A stretch of DNA of 6,685 bases from an uncultured Clostridia bacterium (lineage in GTDB: Bacteria > Bacillota > Clostridia > Christensenellales > Borkfalkiaceae). The notes beneath the pieces were generated by a model. It had not been told where the DNA came from and made no database searches. It saw nothing but the letters and a program-made list of their open reading frames with translations. Within the stretch, counting starts at the first letter, position 1. Every line of letters begins with the position of its first letter. Of this stretch, positions 1 through 4,819 are shown piece by piece. The translations under genes and the position numbers were made by a program. The DNA lies in assembly GCA_947589335.1 (NCBI GenBank), contig CANPZH010000084.1, forward strand, positions 1 through 6,685, read 5' to 3'.

Positions 1-37
1 CCATACATCGCGGGGAGCCATCCGCTATGCTGAAGAA

Positions 38-43
38 AAGGAG
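38..43 (+). promoter_or_regulatory. Ribosome binding site that fixes the start of the first gene
   Basis: AAGGAG ends 7 bases before the ATG at 51. It lies inside the longer reading frame that would begin at 27, so it argues for the shorter 325-residue product. Confidence 0.75.
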
Positions 44-50
44 AAACCAA

Positions 51-1028
51 ATGGCATACGAAAAGCGGCTGTGCGTACTCAAACAGATCAAGAAAGGGTT
101 TACGGCGGACGGGGAAGCGCCGGCGGGCGCGGTTTTCGCCGAACGGCTGGACGGAACGCTGACGGTCACTCCCCGCCTTGCGGGGCTTGCGGCGGTCTCG
201 GAGGGCAGATACGCCCTCGCCGTGTGGGCGGGCGGGAAGACCTACTGCTTCGAATGGAAGGACAACCGTCCCTTCTCGGTGTCCGGGGCGCCTTCGCTCG
301 AGGGGGGATTTTCCGCGCTCGTCGCGTTCGTGCGCGGAGGGGCGGAACCCGTCGCGTACGGCAGCTGCGGCAATGCGCCCGCGGATCCCGCCCTGCTCCT
401 CTCCCTCTTCTCGGAGAAGAAAAAGGGGGGAGTCAAGCCCATTCCGGTCCCTCTTTCTCCCAACCAGACGCCCATTCCCGCGCCAAACGTGCCCCTTGCG
501 CCGACCGTCCCTCTGCCCGACGAGGAGGACGGTGAGCCCTTTCGGGACGCCGCGGCGTCGGGCTACGACGACGAAGCGATCGCCTCGGACGACTACTACC
601 TTCGCGAAGGCGCTGAAGATGCGCCTCTTGCTGCTCCGGGCAAGGAGACGGCGGACGGGGCGGCTGCTCGCGCAGATGAAGAGGACGGCGCTCCTTCGCC
701 GTTCCGCCTCTCCTGCGGCGGGCTTACATACTACAACGAGATCGCCCCGAAGCTGAAGGAGGCCTTCCGCAAATACCCGAAGGACGAGCGGCTTTTGGCG
801 GTCTTTCCCCATTCGGAGTGGGTGCGGACGGAGGCGGCGCTCCTCGGGGTCGTCTACGCGGAGGGGAGGCCGCGCTATCTCTGCGTCGCCATGGAGACGG
901 TCCCCCCGCCCGAGGCGGAGCCCTTCGCAGTCTTCGTCCCCGCGAGCTGTTTTTCGGACGACGACGGGGTGTATGTCGTCTTCCAGGACGCCGGCACGGG
1001 GGAATACGTGAAGGTGGAAAGCGCTTAG
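51..1028 (+). CDS. Conserved hypothetical protein, two domains joined by a proline-rich/acidic linker
   Basis: Function unknown; 325 residues. I chose the ATG at 51 because AAGGAG (38-43) lies 7 bases upstream; the ATG at 27 has no ribosome site. Residues 1-122 form a compact beta-rich region, with GRYALAVWAGGKTYCFEW at about 52-69. Residues 123-218 are low complexity: first proline-rich (PIPVPLSPNQTPIPAP), then Asp/Glu/Ala-rich, and likely disordered. Residues 219-325 form a second domain with LTYYNEIAPKL, FPHSEWVR, a GVVYAEGRPRYLCVAME strand pair, FVPAS and the ending VFQDAGTGEYVKV. From memory, this C-terminal pattern (fP.S.Wv...Y...GV....pkYic...PP...FiP...QDA.TGe) recurs in uncharacterised Clostridia proteins. 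There is no signal peptide, membrane segment or obvious catalytic motif, so it is probably cytosolic. The next gene is in the same direction but has its own promoter. I see no terminator after this gene, so some read-through into pckG is possible. Confidence 0.85.
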   Translation: MAYEKRLCVLKQIKKGFTADGEAPAGAVFAERLDGTLTVTPRLAGLAAVSEGRYALAVWAGGKTYCFEWKDNRPFSVSGAPSLEGGFSALVAFVRGGAEPVAYGSCGNAPADPALLLSLFSEKKKGGVKPIPVPLSPNQTPIPAPNVPLAPTVPLPDEEDGEPFRDAAASGYDDEAIASDDYYLREGAEDAPLAAPGKETADGAAARADEEDGAPSPFRLSCGGLTYYNEIAPKLKEAFRKYPKDERLLAVFPHSEWVRTEAALLGVVYAEGRPRYLCVAMETVPPPEAEPFAVFVPASCFSDDDGVYVVFQDAGTGEYVKVESA

Positions 1029-1052
1029 GAAAATTCTTGAAAACCGTTTACA

Positions 1053-1080
1053 TTGACACCGATCGGTGGTACAATATACT
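1053..1080 (+). promoter_or_regulatory. pckG promoter, sigma-A type, with a palindrome in the spacer
   Basis: TTGACA at 1053-1058 and TATACT at 1075-1080 are separated by 16 bases, placing the start of transcription near 1086. The perfect palindrome CACCGATCGGTG (1057-1068) overlaps the end of the -35 box and fills most of the spacer. This is where a dimeric repressor would block RNA polymerase. Confidence 0.8.
1057..1068. promoter_or_regulatory. Candidate repressor operator in the pckG promoter
   Basis: CACCGATCGGTG is a perfect 12-bp palindrome between -35 and -10. Palindromes of the ACCGATCGGT kind in this position are commonly bound by TetR-family repressors; that assignment is an inference. 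No TetR gene lies in the window, so the regulator would act from elsewhere. Confidence 0.5.
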
Positions 1081-1124
1081 CGGAAGAAAAGGGCGGTCTG
1101 CCCATATCCAAAGGAAAAAAGTTC

Positions 1125-1130
1125 GGAGGT
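1125..1130 (+). promoter_or_regulatory. pckG ribosome binding site
   Basis: GGAGGT lies 5 bases before the ATG at 1136. The leader from about 1086 also holds a small hairpin, GGGC-GGTCT-GCCC (1091-1103). It has no T-tract and no clear role. Confidence 0.85.
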
Positions 1131-1135
1131 AAAAG

Positions 1136-2902
1136 ATGGCGCTTACAAACAACAGGAAGGTGCTCGAATTTGTCAACGAGAGCGCGGAGCTCGCCTGTCC
1201 CGACGAGATCGTATGGATCGACGGGAGCGAGGAGCAGCTCGCGGCGCTCAGGGAACAGGCGGTCGGAACGGGGGAGATGATCCGTCTCAACCAGACGAAA
1301 CTCCCCGGCTGCTACTATCACAGGACGGCGCAGAACGACGTCGCGCGCGTCGAAGACCGCACGTTCATCTGCTGTAAAAACAAGGAGGACGCAGGTCCCA
1401 TCAACTATTGGATGGATCCCTCCGAGGCATATGCCCTCTGCCGCGAGATCGCCCGCGGCAAGATGAAGGGGAGAACGATGTACGTCATTCCCTACTCGAT
1501 GGGCATCGTCGGTTCCCCCTTCTCCAAGATCGGGATCGAGGTCACCGACTCCATCTACGTCGTCCTCAACATGGCGATCATGACGAGGGTCGGCACGGAG
1601 TGCTACGACTATCTCGGCGAGGACGGGGATTTCATCAAGGGCTTCCACTGCAAGTGCGACGTCGACCCCGAAAAGCGCTACATCATGCACTTCCCCGAGG
1701 ACAACACGATCATCTCGGTCAACTCCGCCTACGGCGGCAACGTCCTGCTCGGCAAGAAGTGCTTCGCGCTGAGGATCGCCTCCTGCCTCGGCAGGAAGGA
1801 GGGCTGGATGGCAGAGCACATGCTGATCTTGGGCGTGACCTATCCCGACGGCAGCAAACACTATCTCGCGGCGGCATTCCCGTCCGCCTGCGGGAAGACA
1901 AACCTCGCCATGCTCATTCCGCCCAAGCACTATCTCGAGAAGGGATACCGCGTGGAGTGCGTGGGAGACGACATCGCATGGATCCGCATCGGCGCGGACG
2001 GACGGCTCTGGGCGGTCAATCCCGAGAACGGGTTCTTCGGCGTCGCGCCCGGGACCAACGAAAAGAGCAATCCCAACGCGCTCGCGGCGACGAGGCAGGG
2101 CACGATCTTCACGAACGTCGCCATCGACCCCGCCGACAACACCGTCTGGTGGGAGGGGCTTACCAAGAATCCGCCCGAGAAGCTCATCGACTGGCTGGGC
2201 AATCCCTGGACGCCCGCAAGCGGCGTGAAGGCGGCGCACCCCAATTCCCGCTTTACCGCTCCCGCAAAGGGCTGTCCCTGCCTCTCTCCCGCATTCGATT
2301 CGAAGGACGGCGTGCCCCTCGACGCGATCATCTTCGGCGGAAGGAGGGCGACGACGACCCCGCTCGTCTATCAGTCCCGCGACTGGAACCACGGCGTGTT
2401 CGTCGGCTCGATCATGAGCTCGGAGACGACGGCGGCGGCGACGGGCGCAGTCGGGGTGCTGCGGCATGACCCGATGGCGATGAAACCGTTCGCGGGCTAT
2501 CATATGGCGGACTATTTCGGACACTGGATCGAGATGGGCAAGAAGATCAAGAATCCGCCCAAGATCTTCAACGTCAACTGGTTCCGCCAGGACAAGGACG
2601 GAAACTTCATCTGGCCGGGCTTCGGCGACAACATGCGCGTGCTCGATTGGATCCTGAAGCGCTGCGCCGGCACGGTGGACGCGCGGGAGACGGCGATTGG
2701 TTACGTCCCGTACGCGAAGGACATCGACCGCGAGGGGCTTTCGATCACCGAGGAGACCCTCGAGAGCATCCTCTATGTGGACCGCGCGCGCTGGGGCGCC
2801 GAGGCGGAGGAGATCGAGGGCTATTACAAGCAGTTCGGCGACAGGCTCCCCAAGGAGCTCCGCGAGAGTCTCGAGACCCTCAAGGCCAACTGCAGAGAAT
2901 AA
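1136..2902 (+). CDS. pckG: Phosphoenolpyruvate carboxykinase (GTP)
   Basis: Cytosolic enzyme that interconverts oxaloacetate + GTP and phosphoenolpyruvate + CO2 + GDP. In a fermenting Clostridia it may run in either direction. The 588 residues are typical of the GTP-dependent family. The P-loop FPSACGKTN is at 248-256, with the reactive cysteine at C252 and K254. Kinase-2 VGDDIAW is at 276-282 (D278/D279). Metal ligands matching rat K244, H264 and D311 appear as K208 (LGKKC), H228 (AEHML) and D279. Y199 in SAYGGN matches the substrate-side tyrosine, and NSRF (370-373) and GGRR (401-404) carry substrate-binding arginines. The guanine-stacking aromatics are present at F483, F491 and F496, and N499 is kept, which argues against the ATP-dependent type. 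The SSETTAAATG lid loop is at 428-437. No key residue is missing. The gene stands alone between its own promoter and terminator. Confidence 0.97.
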   Translation: MALTNNRKVLEFVNESAELACPDEIVWIDGSEEQLAALREQAVGTGEMIRLNQTKLPGCYYHRTAQNDVARVEDRTFICCKNKEDAGPINYWMDPSEAYALCREIARGKMKGRTMYVIPYSMGIVGSPFSKIGIEVTDSIYVVLNMAIMTRVGTECYDYLGEDGDFIKGFHCKCDVDPEKRYIMHFPEDNTIISVNSAYGGNVLLGKKCFALRIASCLGRKEGWMAEHMLILGVTYPDGSKHYLAAAFPSACGKTNLAMLIPPKHYLEKGYRVECVGDDIAWIRIGADGRLWAVNPENGFFGVAPGTNEKSNPNALAATRQGTIFTNVAIDPADNTVWWEGLTKNPPEKLIDWLGNPWTPASGVKAAHPNSRFTAPAKGCPCLSPAFDSKDGVPLDAIIFGGRRATTTPLVYQSRDWNHGVFVGSIMSSETTAAATGAVGVLRHDPMAMKPFAGYHMADYFGHWIEMGKKIKNPPKIFNVNWFRQDKDGNFIWPGFGDNMRVLDWILKRCAGTVDARETAIGYVPYAKDIDREGLSITEETLESILYVDRARWGAEAEEIEGYYKQFGDRLPKELRESLETLKANCRE

Positions 2903-2914
2903 GCGGGTACACAT

Positions 2915-2944
2915 AAAAAACGGCGGAACCTTCCGCCGTTTTTA
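2915..2944 (+). terminator. Rho-independent terminator of pckG
   Basis: CGGCGGAA (2921-2928) pairs with TTCCGCCG (2931-2938) and is followed by TTTTT (2939-2943). It begins 18 bases after the pckG stop codon. Six A bases before the stem make it capable of stopping transcription on the minus strand too. Confidence 0.9.
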
Positions 2945-2975
2945 TAATGCCTTGGAAATGCGGTAAGAATGCGGA

Positions 2976-3012
2976 TGAGATTCCTCCTCGCTTTCGCTCG
3001 TCGGAATGACGT
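2976..3012 (-). repeat. Intact dispersed hairpin repeat, copy 1
   Basis: GAGATTCCTC followed by CTCGCTTTCGCTCG and then GGAATGACGT. The outer ATTCC/GGAAT arms and the inner CGC-TTTC-GCG type pairing form a hairpin. The last 18 bases, CGCTCGTCGGAATGACGT (2995-3012), recur exactly at 3308-3325. The element lies opposite in direction to the intact copy at 3107-3138. Its pattern resembles the GTCATTCC-GAGCGAAGCGA-GGAATC repeats that I recall from many bacterial genomes. Confidence 0.75.
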
Positions 3013-3023
3013 GGGGGGGGGAA

Positions 3024-3095
3024 TGCGCTCGCCGGAATGACGCAGGGGGGAAGGGGCGTCGGAATGACATAGTGGGTATTTATTACGTCATTCCG
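3024..3095. repeat. Truncated copies of the GGAATGACG hairpin repeat
   Basis: Partial copies follow one another. CGCTCGCCGGAATGACGC is near 3026-3042, CGTCGGAATGACAT at 3057-3070, and the inverted form ACGTCATTCCG at 3085-3095. The 15-base AAGGGGCGTCGGAAT at 3051-3065 recurs exactly at 3334-3348. Each copy retains the GGAATGAC end and has lost most of the other arm. Confidence 0.7.
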
Positions 3096-3106
3096 CCCTT
3101 CTTTTT

Positions 3107-3138
3107 ACGTCATTCCGAACGAACGTGAGGAATCTCAA
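3107..3138 (+). repeat. Intact dispersed hairpin repeat, copy 2, inverted relative to copy 1
   Basis: ACGTCATTCCG at the left and GAGGAATCTCAA at the right pair through ATTCC (3112-3116) and GGAAT (3129-3133), with a GAACGAACGT centre. It is the reverse complement of the 2976-3012 element apart from a few changes in the loop. The two full copies therefore face each other across about 95 bases of truncated copies. Confidence 0.75.
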
Positions 3139-3139
3139 T

Positions 3140-3167
3140 ACGTCATGTTGAGCGAAGTCGAAACATG
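3140..3167 (+). repeat. Second hairpin repeat family (CATGTT...AACATG)
   Basis: ACGTCATGTTGAGCGAAGTC and the following GAAACATG form arms CATGTT (3144-3149) and AACATG (3162-3167) around a GAGCGAAGTCGA centre. It begins with the same ACGTCAT start as the first family but has different arms. The TGTTGAGCGAAGTCGAAACA pattern is one I recall as dispersed in many unrelated bacterial genomes. Confidence 0.65.
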
Positions 3168-3259
3168 GACATTATCATAATGCGGTCCACACTTCGGCAG
3201 GCTACTTCGTCGCATGCGCTCCTCGTGCCGCCCAAGGAACCATGACAGTAGAATGGCGG

Positions 3260-3292
3260 GGCAGTGTGACGTAGAAAGCGGCAGTGTGACGT
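3260..3292 (+). repeat. Tandem pair of GGCAGTGTGACGT
   Basis: The 13-base word GGCAGTGTGACGT occurs at 3260-3272 and again at 3280-3292, a 20-base period. The intervening bases are AGAAAGC. Confidence 0.85.
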
Positions 3293-3301
3293 GCATGCTT
3301 C

Positions 3302-3352
3302 TCCCTACGCTCGTCGGAATGACGTAGGGGAGGAAGGGGCGTCGGAATATCG
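3302..3352. repeat. Repeat copies next to the degV promoter, one within a CCCTACG/CGTAGGG stem
   Basis: CCCTACG (3303-3309) pairs perfectly with CGTAGGG (3323-3329) around CTCGTCGGAATGA, so this copy of the first family has a new 7-bp stem. A decayed copy, CGTCGGAATATCGC, follows near 3340-3353. Confidence 0.65.
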
Positions 3353-3409
3353 CAGGAGGACGGCGCCGCTATAAAATTCCCACAGAAGGGACAATGTGCG
3401 CAAAAACAG

Positions 3410-3438
3410 TTGACTTTGTGAACTAATTCGGGTATAAT
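3410..3438 (+). promoter_or_regulatory. degV promoter, sigma-A type
   Basis: TTGACT (3410-3415), 17 bases, TATAAT (3433-3438). Transcription should start near 3445, giving an untranslated leader of about 18 bases. The word ACAATGTGCG (3391-3400) ends exactly 9 bases before the -35 box; the same word has the same spacing in the promoter at 4551. Confidence 0.88.
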
Positions 3439-3447
3439 ACCAACCGC

Positions 3448-3456
3448 AAAGGAGGG
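3448..3456 (+). promoter_or_regulatory. degV ribosome binding site
   Basis: AAAGGAGGG at 3448-3456 is a near-perfect Shine-Dalgarno. Its AAAGGAGG core ends 7 bases before the ATG at 3463, which fixes the start. Confidence 0.88.
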
Positions 3457-3462
3457 TCTTAC

Positions 3463-4281
3463 ATGCTCAGGATCATAACCGACTCCTCGGCGGAGTTCTC
3501 TTCAGAGGAGGCAAACGCGCTCGGGATCGACGTCGTCCCGCTGACGGTCGTATTCGGCGACAGGGCATATCTCGAGGGCGTGGAGCTCACGAAGGAAGAA
3601 TTTTACCGCCGTCTGCTCTCGGGCGAATTCCCGAAGACGTCCCAGCCGAACGAGGAACAATTTACCGAAGCGTTTGCAAAGACCATGGGGGAGGAGACGC
3701 TGGTGCTGCTCATTTCCTCCGCGCTCTCGGGGACGGCGGACACGGCGCGGCTTGCGAAAAAGAACGGAAACTTCACCCATGTCCATATTTACGAGACCGC
3801 CTGCACGACGGTCATGCTCCGCTATCTGGTGGAGGAGGCGTGCTCGAACCGCGAACGGTCTGCCGAAGAGGCGATCACCGCGCTCGATGAACTCCGCCCC
3901 CGCCTGCGGCTGCATGCCGCGCTCGACACCCTCGAATATCTGCGCAAAGGGGGGAGGATCAAGAAGAGCGTCGCCTTCGTGGGCGACATGCTCGGGATCA
4001 AGCCGATCGTCACGGTCTCTCCGCGCGGCACGGTGGAGCTCGAGGGCAAGGCGCACGGGCAGAAGAAGGCGCTCAAAACGCTGGCGGAACTCTTCCGCGG
4101 CGAAAAGGCGGATCCCGCCTATCCCGTCCGCTTTCTGCAGACGGACACCGACGCTCCCTCCCGCGAGGTCATGAAGGAGCTCGGCATGGAGGGCGCCCCC
4201 GTCTTCCGCGTCTGCTGCGCGGTGGGATCCCACATCGGCCCGAACGCCGCCGGGATCGCCTATGTCGCGAAAAAGGCTTAA
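3463..4281 (+). CDS. DegV family fatty-acid-binding protein
   Basis: DegV (FakB-type) proteins bind a fatty acid in a deep pocket. Some present it to the FakA kinase to make acyl phosphate for phospholipid synthesis, but the partner of this copy is not known. The 272 residues are slightly short for the family (about 280). ITDSSAE opens the protein at 5-11. KTSQPN (58-63) and SSALSGT (85-91) are the usual head-group-contacting motifs. LEYLRKGGRI is at 157-166, LGIKPIV at 177-183, and GSHIGPNAAGIAYV at 255-268 is the usual C-terminal IG.H.GPGA.G signature in altered form. One departure is IYETACTT at 109-116, where most relatives have a DS pair. There is no signal peptide or membrane segment. 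The gene has its own promoter and is not in a visible operon. Its stop codon overlaps the stop of the convergent repressor gene by 4 bases. Confidence 0.93.
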   Translation: MLRIITDSSAEFSSEEANALGIDVVPLTVVFGDRAYLEGVELTKEEFYRRLLSGEFPKTSQPNEEQFTEAFAKTMGEETLVLLISSALSGTADTARLAKKNGNFTHVHIYETACTTVMLRYLVEEACSNRERSAEEAITALDELRPRLRLHAALDTLEYLRKGGRIKKSVAFVGDMLGIKPIVTVSPRGTVELEGKAHGQKKALKTLAELFRGEKADPAYPVRFLQTDTDAPSREVMKELGMEGAPVFRVCCAVGSHIGPNAAGIAYVAKKA

Positions 4282-4490
4282 TACTCCGAGATCCCGAGGA
4301 TATAGTCCGACTTGACGTCGAGCAGGGCGCACAGCTTGGCGAAGGTGTCGAGGGCGGGGAAGATGTCCTTTCGCATGTACTTCGAGACGGTCTGCGGAGA
4401 GACGCCGACCGCTCGCGCGATCTCCTTCTGCGGGACCCCGCTCCTCGCAATGCACTCCCTTAGCCGCCGTTGGATCTGAGAAAGTTCCAT
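4278..4490 (-). CDS. Small XRE (Cro/CI) family DNA-binding protein
   Basis: 70 residues, essentially one helix-turn-helix domain, probably a dimeric repressor in the cytosol. I place the start at 4490 because AGGGGG lies about 5 bases upstream of it on the minus strand. An ATG at 4535 would add 15 residues (MCDIFFGKTKNKGEN) but lies within the palindrome and has no ribosome site. The HTH covers about residues 20-41: QKEIARAVGV is helix 2 with its turn, and SPQTVSKYMR is the recognition helix. It is followed by the usual PALDTFAKLCALLDVKSDYILG tail. Nothing follows the HTH, so there is no sensor or protease domain. The gene converges on degV. Upstream, on the other strand, are a 27-bp palindrome and a consensus promoter, the usual arrangement for a self-limiting repressor. 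I see no strong promoter of its own. Its target is inferred only. Confidence 0.88.
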   Translation of the reverse strand: MELSQIQRRLRECIARSGVPQKEIARAVGVSPQTVSKYMRKDIFPALDTFAKLCALLDVKSDYILGISEY

Positions 4491-4521
4491 ATTTTCCCCC
4501 TTATTTTTGGTTTTTCCGAAA

Positions 4522-4548
4522 AAAATATCGCACAATGTGCGATATTTT
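4522..4548. promoter_or_regulatory. Perfect 27-bp palindrome: candidate operator or two-way terminator
   Basis: AAAATATCGCACA (4522-4534), one base, then TGTGCGATATTTT (4536-4548), with no mismatch. It ends 2 bases before the -35 box at 4551 and 31 bases upstream of the XRE start codon on the other strand. That position fits an operator for the XRE protein. The same sequence in RNA gives a 12-bp stem with a 3-base loop. On the minus strand the stem runs into seven T bases (4525-4519) and on the plus strand into four, so termination is an alternative or additional role. Confidence 0.8.
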
Positions 4549-4550
4549 AC

Positions 4551-4579
4551 TTGACAATCGTATATTAGGTGATTATAAT
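4551..4579 (+). promoter_or_regulatory. Consensus sigma-A promoter driving an orphan short transcript
   Basis: TTGACA (4551-4556), exactly 17 bases, TATAAT (4574-4579): every base matches the consensus. Transcription should start near 4586. No large gene follows on this strand before the terminator at 4825. Confidence 0.88.
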
Positions 4580-4671
4580 GGAAGCTGTCCCCGGGAAGTT
4601 TCCGATCCCTCGGGGGCGGATAAACCGGCAGAAAAAACTTTCCCCTAAACAGTCATTTTCCCGGTTTATCG

Positions 4672-4697
4672 CCCCGCGCGCCGCTCGGCGCGCGGGG
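4672..4697. repeat. Very GC-rich perfect hairpin
   Basis: CCCCGCGCGCCG (4672-4683) and CGGCGCGCGGGG (4686-4697) are perfectly complementary around CT. There is no T-tract, so it is not a terminator. It ends 15 bases before the ATG at 4713 and its end is close to the ribosome-site-like GGGGGAGGT. Confidence 0.8.
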
Positions 4698-4712
4698 CAC
4701 TTCGGGGGAGGT

Positions 4713-4811
4713 ATGAGGCGCAAGAGGGAGAAAGAGGGCGGGATTTCCCTGCTGTTTGTACGGTTCTATCAGATGCTCCTTTCCTTTTTGCAGGGCGGCG
4801 GTTTCCGGTAA
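4713..4811 (+). CDS. Possible 32-residue peptide, YidD-like fragment or small hydrophobic peptide
   Basis: ATG at 4713, TAA at 4809-4811. The peptide has a basic start (MRRKREKEGG), a hydrophobic stretch ISLLFVRFYQMLLSFL at about 11-26, and the end QGGGFR. The hydrophobic stretch resembles the N-terminus of YidD membrane-insertion factors (LI.LIRFYQ..ISP...), but the CRF.PTCS motif and the rest of the YidD domain are absent. It could therefore be a remnant, a short membrane peptide like a type I toxin, or chance. GGGGGAGGT (4704-4712) abuts the ATG, leaving only one base between the GGAGG core and the start, which is unusually close and would give poor initiation. The alternative in-frame ATG at 4773 has no ribosome site. 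Confidence 0.3.
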   Translation: MRRKREKEGGISLLFVRFYQMLLSFLQGGGFR

Positions 4812-4816
4812 GGAGG
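4810..4816 (+). promoter_or_regulatory. Orphan Shine-Dalgarno sequence with no gene behind it
   Basis: AAGGAGG overlaps the stop codon of the small ORF, exactly where a translationally coupled second gene would start. It is followed within 9 bases by the terminator stem, with no ATG, GTG or TTG at a workable distance. This suggests a deleted downstream gene or a chance purine run. Confidence 0.4.
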
Positions 4817-4819
4817 ACG

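Larger units (their letters stand above)
2945..3409. other. Gene-free spacer filled with short dispersed repeats
   Basis: About 465 bases between the pckG terminator and the degV promoter hold no convincing reading frame with a ribosome site and no recognisable RNA gene. Most of it is whole or broken copies of a CGTCATTCC/GGAATGACG hairpin repeat, plus one copy of a CATGTT/AACATG hairpin and a tandem GGCAGTGTGACGT pair, listed separately. The section 3168-3259 shows no clear repeat. G-runs next to the copies (for example 3013-3021 and 3045-3050) are low complexity. Confidence 0.75.

Noticed and set aside
1..33. Possible C-terminal tail of an upstream gene (PYIAGSHPLC, stop TGA at 31-33)
   Set aside because: Spacing to the next ribosome site is plausible, but all three plus-strand frames are open or nearly so over this short stretch and ten residues cannot be assigned to any family.
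1025..2914. 629-codon open frame on the minus strand opposite pckG
   Set aside because: A shadow caused by GC-rich codons of pckG. It has a composition rich in Arg, Asp and Val and no ribosome site, while the opposite strand is an unmistakable enzyme.
2976..3353. CRISPR array
   Set aside because: Repeats are in both orientations, unequal in length and spacing, and form hairpins; no regular repeat-spacer units and no cas genes.
3502..4455. 317-codon minus-strand frame across degV and the XRE gene
   Set aside because: It overlaps two recognised genes, has no ribosome site and no recognisable domain.
4491..4535. Longer XRE protein starting at the ATG at 4535
   Set aside because: That start lies in the palindrome without a ribosome site, whereas AGGGGG sits just before the ATG at 4490, where the domain begins.
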